From Stenogyne calaminthoides (taxonomy: Eukaryota > Streptophyta > Magnoliopsida > Lamiales > Lamiaceae): a DNA stretch of 64,000 nucleotides. How positions within the stretch are numbered: the first letter of the stretch is position 1; every line of letters starts with the position of its first letter. Positions 38,059-50,130 of the stretch are shown here, piece after piece. The DNA lies in NCBI GenBank assembly GCA_037126765.1, contig JBBCBC010000031.1, positions 5,527,638-5,591,637 of the forward strand, given 5' to 3'. The position numbers and the translations under genes were made by a program. The notes beneath the pieces were generated by a model. The model was not told where the DNA came from. It did no database searches and worked only from the letters and a program-made list of their open reading frames with translations.

Positions 38059-39499
38059 TGTTGGGAAAATATGGGGTGCCCGAATCTATTCGAGATGATT
38101 TTAAATACATATTTAAATTAATCAATTAATTACTAACATGAATTAATCCTAAATCAATTCAACATAATAATTAATAAGCAAATAAACAATCATGCGTATA
38201 CATAATCCACGTAAATCCTAAGCATGCGGAATCTAGGAGTTACGAGATTACGTACCTCTTGTAGAGACAACCGTTGAGACGTTGGATCAACCCAAATAGC
38301 CTTCCCAAATATGTCCCAAGTCCACGAATGTAATCCGGTGGGAGGATTCACACGAACGATTTTAACAAGAGAGAAAAATAAAATATTTTGCCACCACCTT
38401 TGTGGATTTCTAATATTTCCAACACATGTAATTACACTTGGGAATGAAAAAATCATCCCCTATAAATAGGACTAGGGTGGCCGATTTTTTCAAGGAAAAA
38501 AATAAGGAAGAAAATCTTTTTCTTGGTCTCCAAGAAATCTTGAATATATCTTCTATATTCTTTTCTCCTTAATTAAATTTTTCCATAAAAATCTCTTCCC
38601 CCCTTTTCCCATTATTTTCGAAAAATACAAGGCAAAAAGAATCAAGATTTGATTTCTTGAATTTATGGGATAATTATGTATTATAAGAATACATATCTCT
38701 TTCCATTAAATCTCTTCAAGAAAATCAAGAAAATCTTCTCTTTTTTCCTACAATTTTTGAAATTTCAAGAAATATTAGGCAACAATATTTTCTTCTCCTT
38801 TTCATTAATTGGACTTTAATTTTGGACTATTTGAGGGGCCTTTGGGAGAATTAAAATTGGATTTCCAATGGACTATGAAGCTATAATATTGGGTCAAATA
38901 TTATTCAAGTCCATTAATATTAATTTACTCCACTATAAAATTAATATTGAACTATCCATCTTAACCAATATTACGACTTTACTATAATATGGCTCCCGAT
39001 CATTATTTCTCGTGTTTAAGATTATCTTAGTCCATTAATTAATTAAGCCACTGAACAAGCTTTATATTAATTAATATCTTTGTCCTTGGAGTAAAGACAT
39101 CTCAACATTAGTATTCATACCGGAAATAAATTTCCACTTGCAAGATTTGGTATGATAAAGATTCTGAGCCCACTAAGGGGACAAATCAATAAGATGTACT
39201 TGCACACGATTCTCCGTATTAAATGTAAGCAATCGTCATGTAATTAATAATATTGCCCAAGATATAAGGTATCAAATCACATTGACTCTCTTCCTATCAT
39301 AAGTCAAAACAATAGTTATTAATTCCACACGATCCTATTTAAGGGACGGAGATTAAGAAATAACACACCACTGAGGTCTAATTTTTGTATATTCAGTACC
39401 AAATAATTTATCCTCTTGTAGATCCTTATTCAATGCATCTAAATGCACTAGTATAATCTCTTGATCAAGACAAGTCAAACCGAGCCTTATCTTCAACCC
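38059..39499 (-). repeat. 5' LTR of element C, truncated
   Basis: It begins TGTTGGGAAAATATGG on the plus strand, related to but clearly diverged from the A/B/E LTRs, and closest to LTR G (41950-43618). It has a TATA motif near 38462 (minus CTATTTATA). Similarity stops at about 39499, so the distal U3 is missing. Confidence 0.8.
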
Positions 39500-41158
39500 C
39501 AGTATTAGTAAATACAAATCCCTTCAGTACCCATTTTACCCTTCCGCCCTAACCCAGAATCCCTGACCCTCAATTATTGTCGCCGTTACTGACTTTTCAT
39601 CACTTTTGTCTTCTCCATGAATACTTTGCCACCAGCGTCAGCGCCACCCCCCATACGTTGCCACCCACTGGCGTATACCAACCTTGCGGCCGTCGTCTCA
39701 CCGCTGCGCAGCCCCAACTCCATCACGAGCCCACTGCCGGCAAGGATGATGTGTATTTTATTTGATTTTTTGCTTAAATCTTCACGTTTTCTTCTTATTT
39801 TCCTCCATTTTCTGTTATTCGACTTCAACAATTAAATATTGTTGTCGACTCGGATTATTTCGGTCAAATTTTTTGTTGATTCTCGATTTTGTTACCAAAA
39901 GTTTATGATTTTTTCAGTTTAAAAAATTTTTGTTGCTTTTTTCGATTAATAGGCTCGAAATTTATTATTTTTCTCAATCCATTTGGCTGAAATATGTTGT
40001 TTTTTTCCGATCAAAAGAACAAAATTTGATGTTCTTGTGATTCTCTCTAGATCTGTGGCAGAGCATTTGTAGCGGCGAAAGTTTGTTCTAATTTGTAGTT
40101 GGAAACATTTGAGCAGAATTGCGATTGAATTAAAATTTTGCAGAAGAGTGAGAGTGAATTTAAAAGTTGCATAACATTTGTTTTGATTTCTAGGCTGGAA
40201 CTTCATTTTGATTCTTCCACACATATATGTAAGGACGATAAAGAGATTAAATGAAATTAATGACTTGTGAATGAATTTATTTGAGAGAAAATGATATTGA
40301 GATAAAAACAATAACATTATATAGAGAGATTTAGAAAAAAATAATAAAAAAATAAAAAAAGTGATTTAATAAATAATAAAAATAATAAAATCGAATTAAT
40401 CGTTTTTAAGGAGTAATTGAACCGGCGACATGAGCGGTTCACGGTTCGATCGGTTCAATCGATTTTTGAAAACACTGGTTGGAACAATAATAAAATCCAT
40501 ATTCCCCAATTTCTCAACAAGTCCTTTTATAATCTTTATCTACAAATGGGAGTTGGCCTCCTCATTTTGTAACCACCAGACATTTACTCATTGAGATAAT
40601 GAAACAAGAATTTTTATACAAGAGCAATTTTCGTGTTGAAAATCTTACATCCAACATTTACAGTTAGTGTAATTTTTCTATCTTATAACTTAATTAACAA
40701 TGTTTCTTTTCTATTAGTTAAATTGTGTTAATTTGCACTCCATCATATACAAATTTTTGTCATACTTAAAGCATAAATGACAATACCATTTGAATATAAT
40801 TAGTGTTGCTTTCATTTAAACATGTGAAAACAACATATTGTAACAAGAAGGGGATGATTTTTTTGTAGATTGTCGTAACAAGATGGGGATGACTTTTTTG
40901 TAAATTGTCAGATCATTTTTACTGAGAGAGATTTTGTTTAAAATGTAGGCATAAACTTAGATGCATTTTGTGTTTTAAATCTCATAGGACACTGACTTAA
41001 GTTAACTTCAAAATATGTTATTCCATTGCAATTGCCATAAATACTAGGCCTACTAAAGGCACAAAAATAGAGGAAAATTGGAAAGATATCATAAAATGAG
41101 TTTCTTTTCAGCTCACCCAACATTAAATCTCGGATCCACTATGTGTGTATATTATATA
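39500..41158. other. intergenic DNA between LTR C and the MITE
   Basis: 39540-39770 is richer in C and G than its surroundings, with no recognised protein. A stretch near 40420-40475 (gaaccggcgacatgagcggttc, ending in gaaaacactg) resembles the end of an old hAT-like repeat. A short direct repeat ('ggggatga...ttttttgta') lies at about 40850-40910. No gene is supported. Confidence 0.5.
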
Positions 41159-41417
41159 CCCCCTCTGTTCCATTGTATTTTTTCCACTTTTCTTTTATGG
41201 ACATCCCGCTATAATTGTCTCAGTCCATAAAAGAAAAAAATAACACTTCACTAACTATTATTTTAATATTATTCCCCTCATTTTCATCTCAACTACCCCA
41301 AATATTTTCACTTTTTATTCATTAAATACTATAAAGGTCTACTATCTATTATTTTAATATTATTTCTTAAACAATTCAACCAAAATAAATGGGACAAATA
41401 CACCAGGACGGAGGGAA
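41159..41417. mobile_element. Stowaway-type MITE (259 bp)
   Basis: Bordered by TA (41157-41158 and 41418-41419). The left end 'ccccctctgttcc' and the inverted right end (ttccctccgtcc) fit the Stowaway consensus CTCCCTCCGTTCC. The interior is AT-rich and non-coding. It would be moved by a mariner-type transposase supplied from elsewhere. Confidence 0.85.
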
Positions 41418-41949
41418 TATATGTGATGATAACAAAGTAAAAAATAAGAAGAGGGAGTATTGAGTTGGATAATAATAATTGAAAAGTACGTTATGAATAA
41501 TTAATAGTGTATTGAAATTGTGTTTGAAAAAAAGTTAAACAGGCATAGTATAAATTTGAAGAATTTAAATAAATAAACAAGAATTTAAAATTTAAAATTC
41601 TAAAAGTCACTTTCCACCCTAAAAACAAACAAGATCTTAGTGCATTCATCATTAAATTTTATTTGGGCTCCCCCAAATTTTGTATGTTAGCCAAACAAAA
41701 TTTCTCTTTTCTTTTACATAATGTTTTAATCTGACTCGCAAAGTTAAATCCTACTTTTTTCTTTCTTTTAGAAACAAGTTAAATCCCACTTGATTTGTCA
41801 AAATTGTCCTTAAAGCATCTCTTTCTCACACATCTTTGATGCGAAAGGGAATTGAAAGATTGTCCCAAGTCATCAAACAGAAGCAAAGATGGATGATGCT
41901 CAACTTTTATGTGGAACAAGCTACATATATAAATCTTTATTTATTTATT
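41418..41949. other. AT-rich intergenic DNA
   Basis: No gene or recognised repeat between the MITE and LTR G. Confidence 0.5.
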
Positions 41950-43618
41950 TTAATATTAACAGTTCCTTGTAAATAAAAGTACATCTTCACAACCTAGATG
42001 TAATTGAACACTCACTCCATGGGTAGAGGTTGAAGTGTGAAGCTCAGATTGACTTGTCTTGACCAAGAGATTGCACTAACACATTGTGATGTGCTGAAGA
42101 GGACCTACAGAGAAGATAAATTCTTCAGTACTGACTTATGTGATGAAGAATTAGACCTCAGTGCTTGTTGATTTCTTAACCTCTGTCACTTAAATAGGAT
42201 TGTGTGTAATTAGTATATATTGCTTTGATCTGCGTTGGGTTTAGAATCAGAGAGTGATTCTATACTTTGTATTTTGAGCAATATTATTAATTACATGACA
42301 ATTGCTAAGATTTAATACAGAGCAACGTGTGCAAGGAAGGTCTTGTCTGATTTGTTCCATTGGTGGGCTCAGAGGTTTTATCATACAAAATCTTGCAAGT
42401 GGAATTAGTTTCCAGTATGGATAATAATGTTGAGTTGTCTTTACTCCAAGGTAAAAGATATTAATTAATATAAAGTCTTTCAGTGACTTAATTAATTAAT
42501 GGACTAAATAATTTTAAACACGAAAAAAATAATCGGGAGTCATATTGTCGTAATATGTGTTAAGATGGATAGTGCAATATTGCAGACTAAATTATTATTA
42601 ATGGACTGAATAATATTGTGGCTCAATATTAAGAAATTCAGAGCCCATTGGAGGTTCAATCTTAATTCTCCTAAAGGTCCTTCAAGTAGCCCAATATAAG
42701 TCTAATTACTGAAAATGAGAAGAAAATATTATTGCCTAATTATTCCTATTTTTTCAAAAATTGTAGGAAAAAGAAGAGGAAATAATTTCTTGACTTTATT
42801 GAAAAGATTTTATGGAAAAAGATAAGTATTCTTGGAATACAAGATTATCCCATAAAATTCAAGAAATCAAATCTTGTTTCTTTATCCTTGTATTTTTCAA
42901 AAATTCCATAAGAATCAGAGGAAGATATGATTTGTGATTATTTATGAAAAATAGAATATATGAGATATATTCAAGATTGTATCTTGGGAAGATACAAAAA
43001 ATTTTCCATAACCCTAATAGGGCACAAATTTTCGCCCCCCATAGTCTTATAAATAGGGGATGACTTTTTCATTCCCAACACAATTCCAGTCTTGAAAAAA
43101 TTAGAAATCCACAAAGGTGGTGCAATTTTTTTTTTGATCGGGCAAAGTTAGTAGTTAGTACACCAAGCACCCAAATACTCCATGAAATCGCCAATCCACC
43201 TTATAACTCCAATTCATTACCATAGAGAATCGAACCTGGGTCTCCCACTAAAATGAGGAGCCCAGTGGCCAGGTGGGCTAAGCCACCTGGTTAGGTGGTG
43301 CAATATATTTTTATTTTCTCCTTTGTTATAATTGTTCGTAAGAATCCTCCACTGAATTTCGTGTAAGGATGTGGGACATACTTGAGAAGGATTTTAGGTT
43401 GATCCATCGTCTCAACGGTTGTCACTCCGAGAGGTATATTTCTCGTAAACTCCTAGAGTTCGCATGTGTAGGATTTTACATGAAATTGATATATGCATGA
43501 TTTCTTGTTGGTATTTGCTAATTGAATTAATAGGTTAATTCATGTTAGAAATATTTGTTCAATTTAAATTTGTATTTAATTGCACCTCGAATAGATCCGG
43601 GCACCCTATTTCCCAACA
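41950..43618 (+). repeat. LTR G, plus orientation, 5' truncated, family of LTR C
   Basis: It reads as the reverse complement of LTR C and ends 'gggcaccctatttcccaaca' at 43618. A TATA box (cttataaatagggg) lies near 43047. The start is fuzzy, near the 'aacagttccttgtaa' block. No primer site follows at 43619, so it is a 3' or solo LTR. It contains a SINE at 43127-43292. Confidence 0.8.
43127..43292 (-). mobile_element. tRNA-derived SINE with 12-bp target duplication
   Basis: On the minus strand it starts AACCAGGTGGCTTAGCCC (box A-like), has a box B (GGTTCGATTCT at 43226-43236) and ends in an A run (T run at 43127-43135 on the plus strand). It is 166 bp and flanked by a perfect aggtggtgcaat duplication (43115-43126 and 43293-43304). 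This is the structure of a plant SINE transcribed by RNA polymerase III and inserted by LINE machinery. Confidence 0.88.
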
Positions 43619-45635
43619 CTATCAGCATTTGAATTGAATTCTGAAAATTCTTCTTGAAGTGCCTGATGATCTATGTCAGCATTAACATCTGAATGGCTTA
43701 CAAGAATCTCAGAAGGTTATATAACAACATCAGTTATAATTTCAACAGAAAAATATGGTAAATGATAAGAAACATGATCAACATGGAATAACCTGTCAAT
43801 GTCCTCATGGTTCATGTCTCTTGAAAAAGGGAAAATAGGCCCATTGAACCTGACATCTCTAGAAACAAAAACTCTTTTGTTATCCAGATCAAACAACTTA
43901 TAACCTTTTGTTCCAAAAGGATGTCCAAGTAAAACACACTTTACTGCTATAGGTTGAAACTTGTTTCTATGAGCAGTAATAGTGCTTGCAAAACACAAAC
44001 AACCAAATACCTTTAAATGAGAGTAATCAGGTTCTTTGTTGTATAATTTTTGAAAGGGTGTCATATTCTGTAACACAGAAGATGGAGTCTTGTTTATTCA
44101 ATGAGCTGCAGTTTGAATACAATCAGATCAAAACCTTAAGTCAAAGAAGATTGGAATAATAAAGCTCTTGCAACTTGTAAAAGATGTTGATGTTTTCTTT
44201 CAACAATAGCATTTTGTTGTGGAGTTTCCACACAAGATGTCTGATGTATGATTCCATTTTTATGATAAAAATCAGCAAGAATGAACTCAGTGCCATTGTC
44301 ACTTCTCAAACGCTTAATTTTAACAGAAAATTGAGTTAAAACCATGTTATAAAATTTTTTCAAGAGAATGTTTAACATCAGATTTGTGTTTCAAGAGATA
44401 TATCCAAGTGCACCTGGAAAAATCATCTACAATGGTTAAAAAATACTTGTAACAATTGTAAGATTATATTGAAAGCGGGCCCCACATGTCACAATGGATC
44501 AAATAAATCACAGCAGTGGTAACATAAATACTAACAGGAAAAAGAAGCCTCTTTTGCTTAGCCATAGGACAAATTTCACAGATTTCATTCATTTAGGATC
44601 CTTTACAACAATACTTTTCAGAAAACTGAAATTCTTTGCAGTAATATGTCCTAGTCTAGCATGCCAAGTACTAAAACTAACATCAGAAGTGTTAGATGAC
44701 CTAACATCAAAAGAACCAAGTCTAACCTCAGAATTACAAGGCTTAACAATAGAATCGATTTAAAAATAAAAATAAAAATAGAATCTCTATTTTTAGCAGC
44801 ATTAACATAAGCTCCAGTTCTCAAGAGATATAGTCCACCACTCTGCTCAGGAAAACCAATCACCCTCTTGGTGTTGTTTTCCTATAAAGCACAATGAGAT
44901 TTATCAAAAAAACACTCACATTTGAGTATCTTGTTAAATGAGATATTGACAACAAATTGAAGAAAAAATCAGGAACAAACAAGACATTATATAGTATAAT
45001 GTGGGCATTTATCCTTATGTTTCCAATGAATGTAGCCACAACAAGATGATTGTTTGGCAAATTTATTTTTATATTTGAGGGTGCAGGGGCACTAGTAAAA
45101 CAAAGACAAATCACAACACATGTGATCAGTTGCCCCTGTATCCAATATCCATGTGTCATTAACAGTGGTAATATTGAAGGAAAAATGTGCACAAGTACCC
45201 GAGTCATCCTACTGGACAATAGCACCAGCAGTATAAGGCTCAAACACCCCAGGAATGTAAGGCTCCAGTGGCTTTTGGGCCTTATCACAAGATTTGCTGG
45301 CTGCATAAAAGCACCTGCTACAGAATGGGAGTCTCTTGTCTTTTGCATCTTTGAAAAAGTTAGGAATTGCTCAAAAAGGCCCTGATTGAATAGAGAATTG
45401 GTGGAAACAGATTCTTCTTTGTGGGGAACATCATGATTCACACATTCAGCTATGGAATTGTGTACAGAAGTGTCTGGATTATGCTTAGCAACCTTATTGC
45501 TCTTCCACCAGGAGGAAAACCTATGATCTGGTAGCACCTATCTACAGTGTGCCTAGTTAACTCACAGTGAGAGAACTTTAGGGGCCTCTTCCTATCTTTA
45601 AACTGCTTAACACCCTGCCTTACTAACATAGCTAT
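43619..45635 (-). pseudogene. copia fragment H: gag end, protease, integrase
   Basis: Minus strand, in order: a zinc knuckle relic (FSHCELTRHTVDRCYQ, first Cys lost, about 45540-45580); a protease region (THGYWIQGQLITCV in a shifted frame) ending NVLFVPDFFFNLLSISHLT; integrase core (KRLRSDNGTEFILADF, then TPQQNAIVERKHQHLL, both with catalytic residues, 44378-44136); and integrase C-terminus (YSHLKVFGCLCFAST; GTKGYKLFDLDNKRVFVSRDV, 44076-43717). It is cut at 43619 before reverse transcriptase and at 45635 by LTR D. It differs from the A/B/C/E and D/F families; the exact copia lineage is not certain. Confidence 0.8.
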
Positions 45636-46481
45636 TGTTGGGAGATGAATTTAATAAAGATATATGATTTTGATTAGATCCCAAAACCCCTGAGTATGAC
45701 ATGTTCAGAATGATCTTGATAGTTGAGTCAGGATTCAGTTTTAGAATATTCAGGATGTTATCTGCAGAATGTATAGTCAGCAGATATAGTTCAGATATAG
45801 GTTACAAAACTTCGAAAAATCGAGATATCAAGACTCAAAGAGAATCTTGAGGAACGAAGACTCAAAGACGAAGATTTAGTGTATCAGTCAGTAGACTCAG
45901 AAGACCCTGAAGACTCGAAGACCACAAGACTCGAAGACTCAAGACGCAAGATCAAGATCAAGATCAAGAATCTTATCAAGGCACAAGAATTATCAAGACT
46001 CAAGAAGGTATCAATGCTCAAGATGAACTGAATGTTCCGAGGCACTGAATATATCTATCTAAAGGATGCAATAGTGAGAAAAACGCGATTCTTTAGAAAA
46101 TTAGATATTACCAAGACATTCAAATGCATACAAAAGGAACTAAGTCAGAAGTGTTGTTAAGGTTATATCAAACTCAGAGTTAGTAACCAAAAAGAGCCGT
46201 TGAAGATGTCTACCTTTAACTGGAGACAAAAGTCAAAAAGAAGAAGACGACATCAGACCATACCGATCTTCGACAAAGGATGACAAGTAGTGAAAAAAGA
46301 TGTCAGATGTACGAAAGTTCCAGACTGCAAAAAGTGAAGACCGGCTACATAAAAGGCTATTGCCTAAAACGTGTTAGGGAGTTTCAAACCCTAAATATAG
46401 CCGTTTCTCACACACCATAAGAGGAAACTCACGAAGCTATCTCTCCAACGGATAGTTTTCAAGAGTGACCTTGGTGTATGC

Positions 46482-46490
46482 CTATAAATA
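46482..46490 (+). promoter_or_regulatory. TATA box of LTR D
   Basis: 'ctataaata' within 'tgcctataaatactgg', about 1.1 kb before the LTR end. It is also present, inverted, near 915 in the partner LTR. Confidence 0.55.
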
Positions 46491-46805
46491 CTGGTGACCT
46501 TCTACATTGTAAGGTTACGGGAAATTTATACGCAACTCAAGAGCTCAAACTTATTCTTGCAAAAGTTAAGGCACTCAAAAAACTTAGAATTTCCCAAGTG
46601 CTTCTACATTGAAGAGAGCTCACTATACTAAGCCTAGCTTGATAAGAATTATCCAAAGCTTAGTCGAGATATCCTAACCCTTTGCATTGTGCTTCATTGT
46701 AAAGGATATCTCATCCTAGTTGAAACCAATCGAGAAAACCCCAAACCCTTGAGAAGGTAGTTGGAGTGTGTTTGTTGGTGAGAAGAGTTGTAAAGAGTTA
46801 GTAAA

Positions 46806-47014
46806 CTTCGCGAGTAGTCGAAAAAACTCTAGAGGAGAAGTTAGTAAGCTACGGGGGTAGTCTGAAAGCTTGTTTCTGTTTGAGTAAGTAAACTACGGAG
46901 GTAGTCAGAAAACTCAAGGTCGGGTTGAGTAAGTATACTACGTGGAGTAGTCAGAAAACTCAGGGCCGAGTTGAGTAAGTAAACTACGTGAGGTAGTCAG
47001 AAAGCTCAGAAGTT
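46806..47014 (+). repeat. 45-bp tandem repeat in LTR D
   Basis: Units such as 'agtaagtaaactacggaggt' followed by 'agtcagaaaactcaaggtcg', about 45-46 bp, in four to five diverged copies between the TATA box and the LTR end (R/U5). Confidence 0.8.
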
Positions 47015-47589
47015 GATAGTGAATTTCTCTGAGGATGAGAGAAAGTGGATGTAGGAGCTTGAGTCTCAACCACTATAATTCTTTGTGTTCTTTATTGCTT
47101 TCCTTATCTGTGGCTTAATCGTTGCATTGACTGATTTTGAAAGCATACTTTTCAATCGATATTCGGTTGGAATCAATCCAATGAAGTTGCATAAGTGAAT
47201 CACGGCTTAATCACTATTTCGTAAAGGGAAGGTTTTCAGCAAAGCTTAAAACGAGTATAAACTAAGGGCCAACCATTCCGCACGACTGAGTAGCTAGAAC
47301 AGATAGTTACCAAACTGAACTCTCATTTGAGGATTCAATAAGTTAGTTATCTGATCCAAGCAACTCAGGATCTCTGACACTCAGGACTCAGTTGGGATTA
47401 TCTGAGGTATCTGGCGGCTTTCCAGGATCACCGTCTCGATGAGACTTTGACTCGAGCGATATGTGCTTCTCGAACCTAATCTTGAGGATTATCCGACCCA
47501 AGCCGACCTCGAAGAAAAAGTTTTAAAAACACCTAACACGTGTATTCTCCCCATACACGTGTAAGACTCGACAGACCGGGACCAACAAG

Positions 47590-47601
47590 TGGTATCAGAG
47601 C
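47590..47601 (+). other. primer-binding site of element D (initiator tRNA-Met)
   Basis: TGGTATCAGAGC two bases after the LTR end, followed by 'agtggttcaa'. Confidence 0.92.
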
Positions 47602-47719
47602 AGTGGTTCAACTTGACCACCTGCTGTGATTGACCAAAGTTTTATTTTCAAAAATACTTGTGGTCTATCTGAACTGATCTTATTTGCTGAAATTTTTTCT
47701 TTTCAAAAGATCAGATAAA

Positions 47720-48438
47720 ATGTCTTCTAAAAAACTTCACATGTTCTCAGTGGAGAACTATGATCTATGGAGACTGAGAATGCAGACTCATCTGTATTCC
47801 AAACATGAGCGTATGTGGAGAGTGGTCTCTCAAGGACCATTCCAATTTTTGTGGTGAATCCCAGAGGAAATGTAAGATGAGAGAATTGATCCTAGAGCGA
47901 GAATTTCCTAAGTCCGATGACCAACCTGACTCCTGAGGAGAGAAAGTTAGTCAATCTAGACTACATTGCAAAAGACACACTATACAGTATAATTGATGAT
48001 GGTGTGATGGGAATGATCTCTCACTGTAATACTGCTAAAGAGATTTGGGATACACTAGTTGTAATGTGCCAAGGCACAGATCATATAAAAGAAAACAAAC
48101 TTTCAGTGGCAATTGGAAAGTTTGACAGTTTTGAAATGGATGATGGTGAATCAATAGACAAATTGGAAGTCAGATTCACTAGCATCATGAATGATCTAAA
48201 TGCACTTGGAAAGAAATATCCACAAAGAGAAGTTGCATTGAAAATTCTTAGAGGTCTTTCTAAGAAATGGGATATTCATGCAGTGGTGATTGAAAACACC
48301 AAGAATATTAACTCAATGCCTTACCAACAAGTCTTCTCTGAGCTGAAGGCCTATGAATTTGTAATTGATAAGAAATCCAAGAAGGCTGACAGCAAAGATG
48401 ATTCTTCATCGAGTAAAAATGTGGCTTTAAAACCCAAC
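47720..48438 (+). pseudogene. gag of element D (UBN2/DUF4219 type), frameshifted and truncated
   Basis: The ATG at 47720 opens MSSKKLHMFSVENYDLWRLR, the DUF4219-type gag start, and breaks near 47850. The frame resumes at about 47917 with the UBN2 capsid region: LTPEERKLVNLDYIAKD, AKEIWDTLVVMCQG, ESIDKLEVRFTSIMNDL, LRGLSKKWD. A Ser/Lys-rich tail follows and is cut at about 48438 by the junction with E. Layout and motifs match the gag of F. Capsid role is by family. Confidence 0.85.
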
Positions 48439-48440
48439 AT

Positions 48441-50130
48441 CTAATGTCACCTACATGAACCTAATAATATCTCCCACTTATACTCAAAGCAGATTGGCTA
48501 CGCACTTGACAACCATTCCTCCCACATGTCTCTTGAATGTTTCCAGAGGCAGACACTTTGTGAAAGGGTTAGCTAGGTTATCCTCCAATGCGATCTTAGC
48601 CACCTCTTCATCTCCTCTCTTAACGATTTCTCGTCTAAGATTTCTTTCCTTCAGTGTGCTTGTTTGACTCGTGGACTCTTGGTTCCCTTGAATTTGCAAC
48701 TGCCCCTAGCAAATATTGCTAGACAAATTCGGAACTCCATCCAAGTCCATTAAGAAGGTCTAGAGCCAAACTGGTTCCTTCACTGCTTCACAAGCAGCTA
48801 CTTACTCGGCTTCCATGGTTGAGTCAGTGATGCATTTCTACTTCAGACTCATCCATTTCATGGCTACACATCCCAAATGAAAGCACACTAACTGAGGCAG
48901 ATAGTTTCTGGACTCTATGTCTGATTGGAAATCCGAGTCCGTGTAGTCGATGGGGATTAGACTATCTGACTGATAAACCAACATTCTATCTCGAGTTCTT
49001 TTCAGATACTTCAGAATGTTTTTAACTGCCATCCAATGTTCTTTTTTTCCCCGTTTACTTTGATATCTTGCCACCATGCCAACAAAGAAAGCGAGATATC
49101 CGGTCTCGTGCACAACATTGCATACATAAGGCTTCCGATACCGGAAAGCATAAGGAATGCCTTTCATGTCATCTATCTCCTTTTGTGTCTTAGGGCACAT
49201 TTCCTTGATAGATGAATTTCATGCCTGAAAGGTACGAAGCCTTTCTTGAATCCTCGCATCTTTGAATCGTTTCAATACAGTGTCTATGTATGAAGCTTGC
49301 GATAAGCCTATCATCATTTTCTTGCGATCTCGAGTGATCTTGATCCCAAGGATGTGCCCGGCTTCCCCGAAGTCCTTCATATCAAACTGTTTTGAAAACC
49401 ATGCCCTTACGTCTGACAACACTTTTACATCGCTCCCGGCGAGCGTAATCGTCGCCACGATAGTACTAAGAATACCAATGCAGCTTCAAAACACGCCTTT
49501 TGTACACATAACTTTCGAACTCGTTTTGATCAAACCCATAAGACTTTATAACATGATCAAACCATTGGTTCCAAGCTCTGGATGTTTGTTTGAGTCCGTA
49601 AATGGACTTCATGAGCTTACAAACTAGGTGTTCTTGGCCCTTTTCAATGAAGCCTTGGGGTTGTTGCATATAGATTTCTTCATCAAGACTTCCGTTAAGG
49701 AAAGTTGTCTTGACATCCATTTGCCAGATTTCAAAATTGAGATGCGTAGCAATCGACAAGAGAATTCGGATGGACTTGAGCATTGCTACAGGTGAAAAGG
49801 TTTCCTCATAGTCGATCCCTTCTTTCTGAGTATAACCTTTCGCCACAAGCCTTGCCTTGAAGGTTTCCACCTTCCCGTTCGGTCCTCTTTTTCTCTTGTA
49901 CACCCACTTGCAACCAATGGGTTTGACCCCATTAAGTGGTTCGACTAGCTCCCACACTCTGTTATGATCCATATAACCCATTTCAGCTTTCATTGCTGTT
50001 TGCCAAGAAACCGCATCCTTGTCTTGGATTGCCTCGCCATATGTCCATGGGTCTGATTCGTCTTGTCCAGGAATCAAGTCCGAGGACTCTCCTATCCCCA
50101 TGAATCTCTCGGGCTGTCTCACAACCCTCC
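48441..50130 (-). pseudogene. element E RNase H, reverse transcriptase and linker
   Basis: 50122-49466 is one open stretch with ESSDLIPGQDESDPWTYGEA, WQTAMKAEMGYMDHNRVWEL, GCKWVYKRKRG, ARLVAKGYTQKEGIDYEETF and KSIYGLKQTSRAWNQWF, i.e. the first half of reverse transcriptase, better kept than in B. 49458-49219 carries FGEAGHILGIKITRDRKK. RNase H fragments lie at 49200-48484 (ALEDNLANPFTKCLP). Frameshifts separate them; the YVDD box is not readable in frame. Confidence 0.85.

Larger units (their letters stand above)
24892..39499 (-). mobile_element. copia element C, both ends incomplete, split by element B
   Basis: C comprises 24892-25969 (integrase C-terminal to reverse transcriptase start) and 35155-39499 (integrase N-terminal, protease, gag, leader, primer site, 5' LTR). 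Its two pieces rejoin within one codon around element B (25970-35154). The 3' half is lost at 24892 and the 5' LTR is cut at about 39499. C keeps better gag and protease motifs than B or E, and has a single copy of the protease-region unit that is expanded in those two. Confidence 0.8.
45636..47587 (+). repeat. 5' LTR of element D
   Basis: 1,952 bp from TGTTGGGAGATG to GACCAACA. It has a TATA box at 46482-46490, 'agactcgaagactcaag' short repeats at about 45860-46010 and a 45-bp array at 46806-47014. Its inverted partner is 1-1893. Confidence 0.92.
45636..48440 (+). mobile_element. copia element D (SIRE-like gag), 5' part only
   Basis: 5' LTR (45636-47587), primer site and gag on the plus strand. 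It ends at about 48440, where element E begins in the opposite orientation. The pol and 3' LTR of D are absent from the window. Confidence 0.85.

Noticed and set aside
39617..39835. 72-codon ORF in a locally GC-richer stretch
   Set aside because: Overlapped by an opposite frame of similar length; ends in an AT-rich hydrophobic tail; no motif recognised.
40400..40475. Possible hAT-like terminus (…gaaaacactg)
   Set aside because: No convincing partner end or 8-bp duplication found near 39500, so only mentioned in the intergenic entry.
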